From contig NZ_JBGFSP010000003.1 in NCBI RefSeq assembly GCF_041227145.1, forward strand, positions 3,410,001 through 3,474,000: DNA of 64,000 nt. The letters run 5' to 3'. The notes under the pieces are model-generated. The model was not told the DNA's origin. It searched no databases and saw only the letters and a list, made by a program, of their open reading frames with translations. Both the position numbers and the translations under genes were made by a program. The stretch comes from Bacteroides sp. AN502(2024) (GTDB lineage: Bacteria > Bacteroidota > Bacteroidia > Bacteroidales > Bacteroidaceae). This document shows, piece by piece, positions 53,426 to 62,117 of the stretch (position 1 is the stretch's first letter; each line of letters opens with the position of its first letter).

Positions 53426-53822
53426 GGGGTTGACTGGATTTGACAGCGGGCAGAAATGGTAGGTAAGCATGCAGTGGGTCGGTAATTTCCACTTAAATCT
53501 CAGTTATCAAAATTTTATCTGGCGAAACTAATTACGCTCTTGCTGCTTAATCGAATCATAGTAGATTAGCTTAATCCAGGCACAAGGTGCCAGGACGAGA
53601 CATCACTCGGAAGCTGTTGCTCCGAAGCATTCCGGTTCAGTGGTGCAGTCACATCGGGGATAGTCAAAGGCGGCCTCGCACTTTTGATGAAACTTTAGAG
53701 GATAAGGCGGGAATTGATGGCTTTGGTTCTGTTCCCGCACGAAAATTTAGGCAAAGATAAGCATGTAGAAAGCTTATGATTTCCTCGTTTGGACGAGGGT
53801 TCGATTCCCTCCAGCTCCACAA
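53426..53822 (+). ncRNA. ssrA: tmRNA
   Basis: About 395 bases with the tRNA-like ends of tmRNA: 5' GGGGTTGACTGGATTTGAC and 3' GGGTTCGATTCCCTCCAGCTCCA, whose acceptor strands GGGGTTG / CAGCTCC pair. The tag reading frame at 53521-53550 encodes GETNYALAA and stop TAA. It rescues stalled ribosomes and marks the incomplete protein for proteolysis. After the discriminator A the DNA reads CAA, so the CCA end appears not to be encoded and would be added later. An A-type palindrome follows as likely terminator. Confidence 0.96.
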
Positions 53823-53836
53823 TTATTAGAAATGGA

Positions 53837-53931
53837 GAGGCTGTCTAACAGGTTCGGTAATTAGAAGTCACCTCTGCCAAAGCATATCCTGGCAGGGTGA
53901 AATCGTTCAATAGGACTTGTTAGACAGCCTC
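53837..53931. repeat. A-type palindromic repeat after tmRNA
   Basis: A 95-bp copy with perfect outer arms GAGGCTGTCTAACA / TGTTAGACAGCCTC, extended by GA / TC, and a slightly decayed inner hairpin (CACCTCTGCC / GGCAGGGTG). It is followed by TCTTTTATAA and probably terminates ssrA. Confidence 0.85.
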
Positions 53932-54225
53932 TCTTTTATAATCAATTCTTACAGATAAGCATAACTTGGGCTCGGTAGTAAATTAATGGCGGATAAATTT
54001 AATTTTGAAAAACATTCTATCAGATGAAAAACAAACTGTGTACCCGGTATTGTCGAATCGTGAGTTTTTTGTTCTGAAGATGAGTCGGATTACGTTACCG
54101 GCTTCCGGTCAGAAGGTGAAATGGATCTGTCTTCATCTACCTGCTTTCCCTTCTTCTGTAAGGGGGCGAAGGATGGAAACAATATGCCTGCATGATATTA
54201 ATCACATATATATAGTATTGAGTTT
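53932..54225. other. Intergenic stretch with no supported gene
   Basis: A frame from 54005 to 54229 begins with TTG and has no promoter box, signal or family; it overlaps the GH20 start. I see no other feature here except the GH20 leader. Confidence 0.5.
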
Positions 54226-56214
54226 ATGAGAAAACTGCTGTTTGCTTTGTGTTATCTGTTGGTGGCAAGTTTTACCGTTTCTGCACAAGAAGCTTGTCCT
54301 AGTGTTATCCCTGCTTTGCAACAATGGAGTGGGGGGAAAGGAAAACTTTCTATGCCTACTGAAGGAAATATTGTTGTAAACCCTGACAATGAAGCGCAAC
54401 TTTTGTCCGTTGCCCGGCTATTGGTTGATGATTTGAAAGACTTAATGAACTGGAACTACATCATAAAAACGGGAAAGCCACAAAAGAATGACATCTATCT
54501 CTCGTTGATAAATACCGATAAAGAGTTAGGAGAGGAAGGGTATGTATTGGCTGCCAATCACTATGCAAGCATCGAAGCACCTACTGCGAAAGGACTCTTT
54601 TGGGGAACACGCAGTCTTTTACAGATATTGTATAATCAGCAAGGTAAATTGCCGAGAGGAACAGCGCGTGATTTTCCGAAATTCCCCTGTCGTGGATTTA
54701 TGCTGGATGTAGCCCGTAAATTCTTCACATTGGACTATTTGAAGCAGTATGTCAAGATCCTTTCGTTTTACAAGATGAACGAGTTTCAGATTCATTTGAA
54801 TGACAACGGTTTCCCGCAATTCTTCAATAATGATTGGAACATGACTTATGCCGCTTTTCGTTTGGAAAGTGAACGCTTTCCCGGACTGACAGCTAAGGAT
54901 GGCTCGTATACCAAACAGGAATTCTCGGATTTACAACGTATGGGGATGGATTATGGAGTGAATGTCATTCCCGAGATAGATATTCCTGCACATTCTCTTG
55001 CTTTTACACATTACAAACCGGAAATCGGCAGTAAAGAATACGGAATGGATCATCTTGACCTTTATAAAGAGGAGACTTATCATTTTCTCGACACCTTGTT
55101 TGATGAGTATCTTTCCGGTGAGCATCCCGTATTTGTCGGTCCTGACGTGCATATCGGTACGGATGAATACAACAAGAAGGAAGCGGAACAGTACCGTTAT
55201 TTCACAGACCGTTATCTGAAATATGTTGAGAAATATGGTAAGAATCCCCGGATGTGGGGAGGTTTGAAATGGCTTCCCGGTAAGACTCCCGTCAAGGCGG
55301 AAGGGGTGACTGTCAATGCATGGTCGTACGACTGGATAGATCCCGAGGTCTCTTTAAAGGACGGATATCGGTTGATAAATACGTGTGACACCTATCTCTA
55401 TATTGTGCCGGGAGCCGGTTATTATCGCGAATTTCTGGATCATAAATGGATTTATGAATCCTGGAGTCCCTGGTTGATGAACAGAAACCAGACACTTCCC
55501 GAAGGAACTCCGGGCGTATTGGGCGGGATGTTTGCTGTATGGAATGATATGTGCGGCAACGGTATTTCCGAGCAGGACGTACATTTCCGTTCTTTCCCGG
55601 CCGTTCAGGTACTGGCGGAAAAGCTTTGGAAAGGAGATACAAAGACGGTTCCTTATGAATCCTTTGAGGCTTTGTGTCAGGTGATGCCGGAAGCTCCGGG
55701 AGTAAATCTGCTGGCACGGATTCCCGGAGAGACACGTCTGACTCCTTCGGGAAAGATCTGTTCACTGAATGGTACAGATACCATTCGTACTGTTTTGCAG
55801 GAAGTAGGCTATCCCTATGCGGTATCATTCAGCATCTGTCCGGACAAGGATACTAATGTTAGCGGTATTCTATTCGAAAGCCCCCATTCGAAAGTTTATA
55901 CGAATTGGGAGAATACCGGACGGATTGCTTTTAGCCGTGATGGTTATGTATTCGTTTTCGGCTCTTATCGCCTTCCGACAGAGGAATGGACCGATATCCG
56001 TATTGAAGGAGATTACAAAGGAACTTCTCTATACGTCAATGGTAAACTGCAGGAACGTTTGGAAGGACGTAAGATGAAAGCATATCATGAGAAATACAAA
56101 CGCATGGATTATATGCTTTATCAGGAGACACTGTTTTTCCCTTTACGTCAAATGGGTGATCCGCTGAATGGATTCAAAGGGATGATACGGGATGTAATTG
56201 GGATACAGAAGTAA
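54226..56214 (+). CDS. Beta-N-acetylhexosaminidase, GH20 family
   Basis: A 662-residue secreted hexosaminidase. Signal LLFALCYLLVASFTVSAQ. The GH20b N-terminal domain (about 25-145) ends before the catalytic barrel, which starts with PCRGFMLDVARKFF and MNEFQIHLNDNGF. The catalytic Asp-Glu pair is in PDVHIGTDEYNKKEAEQ (about 305-320). The barrel is followed by a C-terminal LamG/concanavalin-like domain (about 520-640, YAVSFSICPDKDTNVSGILFE and GTSLYVNGKLQERL). It would release terminal GlcNAc or GalNAc, complementing the GH89 enzyme. It is a single-gene unit. Confidence 0.93.
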   Translation: MRKLLFALCYLLVASFTVSAQEACPSVIPALQQWSGGKGKLSMPTEGNIVVNPDNEAQLLSVARLLVDDLKDLMNWNYIIKTGKPQKNDIYLSLINTDKELGEEGYVLAANHYASIEAPTAKGLFWGTRSLLQILYNQQGKLPRGTARDFPKFPCRGFMLDVARKFFTLDYLKQYVKILSFYKMNEFQIHLNDNGFPQFFNNDWNMTYAAFRLESERFPGLTAKDGSYTKQEFSDLQRMGMDYGVNVIPEIDIPAHSLAFTHYKPEIGSKEYGMDHLDLYKEETYHFLDTLFDEYLSGEHPVFVGPDVHIGTDEYNKKEAEQYRYFTDRYLKYVEKYGKNPRMWGGLKWLPGKTPVKAEGVTVNAWSYDWIDPEVSLKDGYRLINTCDTYLYIVPGAGYYREFLDHKWIYESWSPWLMNRNQTLPEGTPGVLGGMFAVWNDMCGNGISEQDVHFRSFPAVQVLAEKLWKGDTKTVPYESFEALCQVMPEAPGVNLLARIPGETRLTPSGKICSLNGTDTIRTVLQEVGYPYAVSFSICPDKDTNVSGILFESPHSKVYTNWENTGRIAFSRDGYVFVFGSYRLPTEEWTDIRIEGDYKGTSLYVNGKLQERLEGRKMKAYHEKYKRMDYMLYQETLFFPLRQMGDPLNGFKGMIRDVIGIQK

Positions 56215-56324
56215 GATGACAGCAGGAGTGATACCTGTTTACCACCCCAAAATGTGGAGGATATCGTGCATGCTTTTCTTGTAAATCCCACCATTCTGAA
56301 GCTTCGATTTTCAAAAAAATATCG

Positions 56325-56332
56325 TAAGTTTG
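56325..56332 (+). promoter_or_regulatory. -7 promoter box for dinB
   Basis: TAAGTTTG fits TAnnTTTG, 18 bases before the ATG at 56351. No LexA-like operator is recognised. Confidence 0.5.
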
Positions 56333-56350
56333 CTCCGCTAATTCCAAAGA

Positions 56351-57442
56351 ATGACGCAGAGAAAGATTATACATATCGACATGGATGCCTTCTATGCCTC
56401 TGTGGAGCAGCGTGATCATCCTGAACTTCGTGGCAAACCTTTAGCGGTGGGTCATACCGAAGAGAGGGGAGTTGTAGCTACGGCCAGCTATGAGGCGCGG
56501 CGTTACGGTGTCCGTTCCGCCATGGCTTCGCAAAAGGCGAAACGCCTTTGTCCCCAACTTATTTTTGTACCCGGCAGGATGGATGTCTATAAATCTGTCT
56601 CCCGTCAGGTGCATGAGATTTTCCACGAATATACCGATAGGATCGAACCTCTGTCTTTGGATGAGGCTTTTCTGGACGTTACAGAGAATAAGAAAGGTAT
56701 CTCCTTGGCCGTGGATATAGCAAAGGAGATAAAGCAGAAGATTCGTGAACAGCTCAGCCTTGTGGCATCTGCCGGAGTCTCTTATAATAAGTTTCTGGCT
56801 AAAATAGCTTCGGACTATCGCAAGCCGGACGGATTATGCACCATTCATCCGGAACAGGCTCTTGATTTTATCGCCCGTCTTCCTATCGAATCTTTCTGGG
56901 GAGTGGGTCCTGTGACCGCCAAGAAGATGCATTTGCTGGGCATCCACAATGGACTTCAACTGCGGAAATGCTCTCTTGAAATGCTGACCGCTCATTTCGG
57001 GAAAGCCGGCGCACTCTATTATGACTGTTCCCGAGGAATTGACGAACGTCCTGTGGAGGTCACTCATGTCCGTAAATCCATCGGATGCGAACGTACCTTG
57101 GAACGGGATATATCGGCCCGTTCATCAGTGATTATCGAACTATACCACGTGGCGCTGGAACTGGTCGAGCGTCTTCAACGAAAAGAGTTCAAAGGAAACA
57201 CGCTGACTTTGAAAATCAAGTTTCATGATTTTACTCAGATTACCCGAAGCCTTACTCAATCGCAGGAACTGACTACCTTAGACCGGATACTCCCTCTTGC
57301 TAAAGAACTGCTTAAAAGTGTCGAATATGAGCAACATCCCATCCGGCTCATCGGACTTTCCGTTTCTAATCCCAAAGAAGAAGCCGATGAACGGCACGGT
57401 GTTTGGGAACAGTTGAGCTTTGATTTTGGCGATTGGGAGTAA
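56351..57442 (+). CDS. dinB: DNA polymerase IV (Y family)
   Basis: A 363-residue error-prone polymerase that bypasses damaged bases. The catalytic motifs are HIDMDAFYASVEQRDHPELRGKPLAVG at the N terminus and EPLSLDEAFLDVTENKKG around 100, supplying the metal-binding Asp/Glu. YNKFLAKIASDYRKPDG and SFWGVGPVTAKKMHLLGI (helix-hairpin-helix) follow. The little-finger domain is at 240-345. The C terminus EQLSFDFGDWE carries QLSFDF, a beta-clamp-binding motif. A 22-bp array follows 32 bases after the stop. Confidence 0.96.
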   Translation: MTQRKIIHIDMDAFYASVEQRDHPELRGKPLAVGHTEERGVVATASYEARRYGVRSAMASQKAKRLCPQLIFVPGRMDVYKSVSRQVHEIFHEYTDRIEPLSLDEAFLDVTENKKGISLAVDIAKEIKQKIREQLSLVASAGVSYNKFLAKIASDYRKPDGLCTIHPEQALDFIARLPIESFWGVGPVTAKKMHLLGIHNGLQLRKCSLEMLTAHFGKAGALYYDCSRGIDERPVEVTHVRKSIGCERTLERDISARSSVIIELYHVALELVERLQRKEFKGNTLTLKIKFHDFTQITRSLTQSQELTTLDRILPLAKELLKSVEYEQHPIRLIGLSVSNPKEEADERHGVWEQLSFDFGDWE

Positions 57443-57474
57443 GACCTGAAAAAGGAAAGAGAACAGAAGGGCAA

Positions 57475-57606
57475 GATAGAGTCTTTGTTTTTGCTAAAAT
57501 GGAGCCTTTGCTTTGCTAAAATAGAGCCTCTGTTTTGCTAAAATGAAGCCTCTGTTTTGCTAAAATAGCACCTCTGTTTTCTTAGAACGAAATCTCTGTA
57601 TTTTGA
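57475..57606. repeat. 22-bp tandem array, six units
   Basis: Six 22-bp units. The middle ones read AAATAGAG-C-CTCTGTTT with tail TGCTA; the outer ones are degenerate. It uses the central-base form opposite to most units at 1605. It lies between dinB and the promoter of the heparinase-like gene. Confidence 0.8.
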
Positions 57607-57755
57607 GAAGAAATCTCAGCTTAGATATAAGTGAAATCGATTATGCTATCCCCAAAAGCTTAAAACGAAGCAAGGATGAATACAAATCTTGAAGTATGTA
57701 CTATTTTGTCATCAGGTTCGTATGATTTATTCACCTCATTTTTTATCGGATACCC

Positions 57756-57763
57756 TATCTTTG
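57756..57763 (+). promoter_or_regulatory. -7 promoter box for the heparinase-like gene
   Basis: TATCTTTG fits TAnnTTTG. Transcription near 57770 makes ATG 57774 nearly leaderless, favouring ATG 57789 or 57798. Confidence 0.6.
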
Positions 57764-57788
57764 CCATACTTAAATGAATAAAAATACC

Positions 57789-59723
57789 ATGAATCGAATG
57801 AAACATTTGCTTTGTGTTTTGGGGGTAGCGGCTTTGGGAACTCTTTCTCTCAAGGCAAACGCATCTATCGAACGCAATATGCTGCAGAAAGCGGCAGACG
57901 AAACTACGTTGAAAAACGTGTTGGTAATGAAACAGGCTTGGGTGCCTTACCCCGCTTATACAGATCGCGCTGCCTGGGATTCGTTGATGGGACCTAACAA
58001 ACAGCGTCTCATCGAAGCGGGTGAAAAACTGCTCGACTATCAATGGCAACTGATACCTGCCACTGCTTATCTGGAGTACGAACGTAGCGGTAACCGGAAG
58101 GTGATGGAAGTGCCTTATGACGCCAATCGCCGGGCACTGAACACCTTGATGCTCGCCGAACTGGTCGAAGGGAAAGGACGATTCATCGACCAACTGCTGA
58201 ACGGAGCATATATGAGCTGTGAAATGAATTCATGGGTCTTATCCGCACACTTGCCTCGCCAGAGCAGTAAACGTTCACTGCCCGATTTTCGCGAACAGAT
58301 TATCGACCTCGGTTCAGGCGGATATGGAGCTTTAATGGCATGGGTACACTATTTCTTCCGTAAACCGTTCGACAAAATCAATCCCGTGGTATCCTTACAA
58401 ATGCGTAGGGCAATCAAAGAACGTATCCTCGATCCGTATATGAACGACGATGAGATGTGGTGGATGGCTTTTAACTGGAAACCGGGGGAAATCATCAATA
58501 ACTGGAATCCCTGGTGCAACTCGAATGTCCTGCAGTGTTTCTTGCTGATGGAGAACAATAAAGATAAGTTGGCAAAAGCCGTTTACCGCTCCATGCAATC
58601 AGTCGACAAATTCATCAATTTCGTGAAGTCCGACGGTGCCTGTGAAGAAGGTACATCCTACTGGGGACATGCTGCCGGAAAACTCTATGACTATCTGCAG
58701 ATACTCTCCGACGGTACGGGTGGTAAACTGTCTCTGTTCGACGAACCGATGATTCGCCGGATGGGAGAGTATATGTCCCGCTCATACGTGGGCAATGGCT
58801 GGGTGGTGAACTTTGCTGATGCATCGGCACAAGGAGGAGGTGATCCCTTGTTGATCTATCGTTTCGGTAAAGCTGTGAACAGCGATGAAATGATGCATTT
58901 TGCCGCTTACTTGCTGAATGGGAGAGAGCCGTATGCCACCCTGGGCAACGATGCTTTCCGTTCTCTTCAGTCTCTGCTTTGCTGTAGTGAGCTTGCAAAA
59001 GTGGCTCCGAAACATGAGATGTCGGATGTGACCTGGTATCCTGAGACGGAGTTCTGCTATATGAAGAACAAGAATGGCATGTTCGTTGCCGCTAAAGGCG
59101 GATTTAATAACGAAAGTCATAATCACAATGATGTGGGTACCTTCTCTTTATACGTGAATACGATTCCTGTGATGATTGATGCCGGTGTGGGTACCTATAC
59201 CAAACAGACGTTCGGTAAAGACCGCTATACCATCTGGACGATGCAGAGCAATTATCACAACTTGCCGATGATTAACGGGGTGCCGCAGAAATTCGGGCAG
59301 GAGTATCAGGCGACAAACACCGTTTGCAATGAGAAGAAACGGACATTCTCCACGGATATAGCTACTGCCTATCCGGCAGAGGCGAAAGTGAGAAGCTGGA
59401 TTCGCTCGTACGCACTTGATAATCATAAATTAACGGTGAGTGACCGGTACACCTTGGATGAGGTGATTGCTCCGAATCAACTGAATTTCTTAACCTGGGG
59501 CAATGTGACTTTCCCGGCTGAAGGGAGAATCCGAATCGAAGTGAAGGGACAAAAGGTGGAAATGCATTATCCGTCGTCATTTAAAGCCGGACTGGAAACC
59601 ATCGAGTTGGATGATCCGCGCTTGTCTAACGTATGGGGGAAGGAGATTTACCGCATCACCCTCAAGACTGAAGAAAGGAAAGCGACCGGTAAATATGAAT
59701 TCGTGTTTCAACAAGTGAAGTAG
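57789..59723 (+). CDS. Heparinase II/III-like polysaccharide lyase
   Basis: About 644 residues, secreted (signal KHLLCVLGVAALGTLSLKANA). The N-terminal half is an alpha/alpha toroid with many Trp (EMWWMAFNWKPGEIINNWNPWCNSNVLQ near 225-255; GACEEGTSYWGHAAGKLYDYL near 285). The C-terminal half has the heparinase II/III beta-sandwich signature AKGGFNNESHNHNDVGTFSLYVN with His residues that normally serve catalysis or metal binding, followed by DRYTIWTMQSNYHNLPMING. The target is probably an acidic host or dietary glycan; the exact PL family cannot be set by eye. The next gene is 65 bp downstream and may be its partner. Confidence 0.88.
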   Translation: MNRMKHLLCVLGVAALGTLSLKANASIERNMLQKAADETTLKNVLVMKQAWVPYPAYTDRAAWDSLMGPNKQRLIEAGEKLLDYQWQLIPATAYLEYERSGNRKVMEVPYDANRRALNTLMLAELVEGKGRFIDQLLNGAYMSCEMNSWVLSAHLPRQSSKRSLPDFREQIIDLGSGGYGALMAWVHYFFRKPFDKINPVVSLQMRRAIKERILDPYMNDDEMWWMAFNWKPGEIINNWNPWCNSNVLQCFLLMENNKDKLAKAVYRSMQSVDKFINFVKSDGACEEGTSYWGHAAGKLYDYLQILSDGTGGKLSLFDEPMIRRMGEYMSRSYVGNGWVVNFADASAQGGGDPLLIYRFGKAVNSDEMMHFAAYLLNGREPYATLGNDAFRSLQSLLCCSELAKVAPKHEMSDVTWYPETEFCYMKNKNGMFVAAKGGFNNESHNHNDVGTFSLYVNTIPVMIDAGVGTYTKQTFGKDRYTIWTMQSNYHNLPMINGVPQKFGQEYQATNTVCNEKKRTFSTDIATAYPAEAKVRSWIRSYALDNHKLTVSDRYTLDEVIAPNQLNFLTWGNVTFPAEGRIRIEVKGQKVEMHYPSSFKAGLETIELDDPRLSNVWGKEIYRITLKTEERKATGKYEFVFQQVK

Positions 59724-59788
59724 GAGTAAGGAGAGCTTTTAAGCAAGAGAATTTAAGAATAAACTATAAACTATTAAATCACAGTAAG

Positions 59789-60490
59789 ATGAAAAAAGTA
59801 TTATTTGCCGGCCTTTTGCTCATTGCAGGGGTCAGCGTGAGTGCACAGAACTTGATAAAGAATGAAAAATTTGCTACTGAAGTAAAGGCTAAAGTGACGA
59901 ATGCCAATAAAGCTACTGCAGGAGAGTGGTTTGTCCTGAATAACGAAGCTGATGGTGTGACCACTATTGCTTGGGAACAAACGGGAGATGCTAAATATCC
60001 CAATGCGGTGAAATTCGACAACTCCGGTGCCGATAAGAATATCTCTTGGTATAAGGCTTTCCTGGGACAACGCATGACCGATGGGTTGGAAAAAGGAATC
60101 TATGTGCTTACTTTCTATGCTAAAGCGAAAGAAGCCGGTACTCCGATAGGGGTATACATCAAACAGACTCAGGAAGAAAAGGGAGATAATGGTAAGTACA
60201 ATACTACTTTTTTCATGCGTAGAGACTACGATGCAGATGCTCAACCGAAGGCTTCCGGCGCACAGTACAACTTTAAAATCAAAGATGCCGATAAATGGAC
60301 TAAAGTAGTGGTTTACTACGATATGGGACAGGTGGTTAATACAATTAGCAGTAAGCAGGCAAATGCTGACTTGGAGGTCTCTGATACTGACGATGATGCC
60401 GCTATTCTGAAAGATTGTTATCTGGCTATTCTTTCACAAAACAAAGGGGGCGTGATCGAGATCAGCGACGTGACATTGAGAAAGAAATAA
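59789..60490 (+). CDS. Small secreted protein with carbohydrate-binding-like fold
   Basis: A 233-residue exported protein: signal VLFAGLLLIAGVSVSAQ. The mature start NLIKNEKFATEVK and the pattern AVKFDNSG...SWYKAFLGQRM...KGIYVLTFYAKAKEAGTPIGVYIKQ resemble galactose-binding jelly-roll modules (CBM4/9/16-like), which bind glycans. It may help its neighbour, the heparinase-like lyase, at the cell surface. A terminator hairpin begins 32 bp after the stop. Family assignment is by pattern only. Confidence 0.7.
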   Translation: MKKVLFAGLLLIAGVSVSAQNLIKNEKFATEVKAKVTNANKATAGEWFVLNNEADGVTTIAWEQTGDAKYPNAVKFDNSGADKNISWYKAFLGQRMTDGLEKGIYVLTFYAKAKEAGTPIGVYIKQTQEEKGDNGKYNTTFFMRRDYDADAQPKASGAQYNFKIKDADKWTKVVVYYDMGQVVNTISSKQANADLEVSDTDDDAAILKDCYLAILSQNKGGVIEISDVTLRKK

Positions 60491-60522
60491 AGGCTAAAGG
60501 GGTTGATAATAGGTTAACAAAA

Positions 60523-60559
60523 AACAGGGCAATGGAGTCAGATACTTCGTTGCCCTGTT
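60523..60559 (+). terminator. Hairpin terminator
   Basis: AACAGGGCAA (60523-60532) pairs with TTGCCCTGTT (60550-60559), loop 17 bases. It closes the lyase and binding-protein unit and lies before the convergent peptidase gene. Confidence 0.7.
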
Positions 60560-60629
60560 GCTTTGTTATATGGATAAAGGATGTATGAAACAATCAGCTC
60601 CCGCTTGGAGAGTAGGGATGCCGTGCGGC

Positions 60630-61811
60630 TTATCGAATGCCGAGTCTCTTTCTCAAATCCTTTGGCAGAGAATCTTTATGTACCATGACACAAATTGTTT
60701 TGGCACGTACATAACTTTCAGACATGTTCAGATAACCTCCGGAGGGATTGCTGTCGGCTCCCCAGGAATTCTTGGTGATATAATATTTAGTACCGTTCCG
60801 GTCTTTTGCAATGCCTGTGATGTGCATCAGGTGGTCATCGGTCGTTACAAACTGCTCGTAACCCTTCTGGCGGATTTCCGGTGTAACATCGATTTCCGGA
60901 TAAGGATGCTCGAACTTGAACACTTCATCCATACGCTGATGCTTAGGCAGGGGCTCAAAGCGGGCACGATCGGTCGTTGAGTAATCTTTCATATCCTCTA
61001 CTTGCGGGTTGATGGCGATTCCGTTCTTGAAAGAGAAACCTTGTTCGCTGACGTCACCATCCCAACATACGGTGTATCCCTTGTTCAATGCATGGTCGAT
61101 GGCTTCGATCAGTTCGTCCAGCGGAAGATTGTACATCGGCTGATTCTCCCAGTTGTCGGGCACTTCCGGTGAGAAGGTCTCATAATAGGGCTTATGGGTG
61201 AAACTGGTCAGCTCGATATAATCCTCCATGTTCAATCCCAAACTTTCTGTGAAAGACTGAGGGGTATATTCCTTTCCTTTGTAGGTAAACTTTTCAGGAA
61301 GCTTGCCCAGATAGATATCGAACAGATGGTTGATGAGGGCATCAAACTCCGGAGTACGCTTCTTGGAAGCTATATTGGCGTCGACCAATGCTTTGAGGTA
61401 ACGTGACAAGGCTCCGTGGTTATGAGCTTTGCTGCCGTTTGGCAGTCCGGTGTATGCTTCTTCCGGAACGATTCCCGTTTGCTTATAAGCATTCTTGAAG
61501 GTGTGTGCCAGACTTCCTTCCCCAATGCTTCCTTTGCCACGGCGCAGATAATTGTCTTCGATCTGATTCATGTACTTCTGGCGGACGATAAACATCTCCG
61601 AGAGATCATATTCTCCTTTTCCCATACGGAGCAGTTCCGATTCCATAAAAGAAGCGGTGGCAAAGCACCAGCAGGTTCCTGTGGAGCTCTGATCTTTGAC
61701 GGGTGTTGCTTGGTGAGAGACAACGTTTGTGAATTCATAACCGGGTGTTTGTGCAAAAGAGGTTGCGGCTAGTAGAAACAGCGCAACCGACATACATAGC
61801 TTTTTCATCAT
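60630..61811 (-). CDS. C1 family (bleomycin hydrolase-like) aminopeptidase
   Basis: About 393 residues with signal peptide (KLCMSVALFLLAATSFAQ), a secreted member of the papain-like PepC / bleomycin hydrolase family. The catalytic Cys is in QSSTGTCWCFATASFMESELLRMG (about 55), the catalytic His in DDHLMHITGIAKDRNG, and Asn in YYITKNSWGADSNPSGGYLNM. The 61835 start would overlap the -7 box, so ATG 61811 or 61808 is preferred. The enzyme probably trims peptides in the periplasm, but export of this family member is unusual compared with the cytoplasmic PepC. Confidence 0.92.
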   Translation of the reverse strand: MMKKLCMSVALFLLAATSFAQTPGYEFTNVVSHQATPVKDQSSTGTCWCFATASFMESELLRMGKGEYDLSEMFIVRQKYMNQIEDNYLRRGKGSIGEGSLAHTFKNAYKQTGIVPEEAYTGLPNGSKAHNHGALSRYLKALVDANIASKKRTPEFDALINHLFDIYLGKLPEKFTYKGKEYTPQSFTESLGLNMEDYIELTSFTHKPYYETFSPEVPDNWENQPMYNLPLDELIEAIDHALNKGYTVCWDGDVSEQGFSFKNGIAINPQVEDMKDYSTTDRARFEPLPKHQRMDEVFKFEHPYPEIDVTPEIRQKGYEQFVTTDDHLMHITGIAKDRNGTKYYITKNSWGADSNPSGGYLNMSESYVRAKTICVMVHKDSLPKDLRKRLGIR

Positions 61812-61832
61812 GTGTGTATTATTTTTTTTCTG

Positions 61833-61840
61833 CAAATGTA
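61833..61840 (-). promoter_or_regulatory. -7 promoter box for the C1 peptidase gene
   Basis: Minus-strand TACATTTG fits TAnnTTTG, 22 bases before ATG 61811. It abuts the terminator of the 45-residue gene. Confidence 0.6.
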
Positions 61841-61841
61841 T

Positions 61842-61880
61842 AAAAAAAGCGGGGATACTCGAAAGTTCCTCGCTTTTTTT
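61842..61880 (-). terminator. Terminator of the 45-residue gene
   Basis: AAAAAAAGCGGGG (61842-61854) pairs with CCTCGCTTTTTTT (61868-61880), with one G-T pair. Read on the minus strand it ends in seven T. It begins 20 bases after the small gene's stop and immediately precedes the next -7 box. Confidence 0.75.
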
Positions 61881-61899
61881 AGTATAATAGGGTGTTTAT

Positions 61900-62037
61900 T
61901 TACATGGCAATCTGCTGTGACAGCAGTTTTTGAAGTTTACCGTTCAAGGTTTGACACATAGTACCATTTCCCATTGCTTGATAGCGTTTGATGCGGTACT
62001 GTAACATCATAATTTTTTCATTTACATTCTTTTTCAT
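61900..62037 (-). CDS. 45-residue basic protein with its own promoter and terminator
   Basis: ATG at 62037 opens a 45-codon frame ending in TAA at 61902-61900. The product starts MKKNVNEKIMMLQYRIKRYQ and ends KLQKLLSQQIAM; it is basic and helical, with no signal or membrane segment. A good -7 box (62110-62117) lies about 72 bases upstream and a terminator with a T-run 20 bases downstream. The leader has a small hairpin GCTCT / AGAGC. That is more support than a chance frame would have. Function unknown; perhaps nucleic-acid or protein binding. It could alternatively be a small RNA. Confidence 0.65.
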   Translation of the reverse strand: MKKNVNEKIMMLQYRIKRYQAMGNGTMCQTLNGKLQKLLSQQIAM

Positions 62038-62109
62038 TGTTTGTTTCCTCTTTTTTGCTCTCCACGTTTTGAAGAGCGGTTTTATATCTTGTTTTCTTTA
62101 ATAACACTG

Positions 62110-62117
62110 CAAAGATA
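62110..62117 (-). promoter_or_regulatory. -7 promoter box for the 45-residue gene
   Basis: Minus-strand TATCTTTG fits TAnnTTTG. Confidence 0.6.

Noticed and set aside
54005..54229. 74-codon frame before the GH20 gene
   Set aside because: It starts with TTG, has no promoter box, no family, and overlaps the GH20 start codon.
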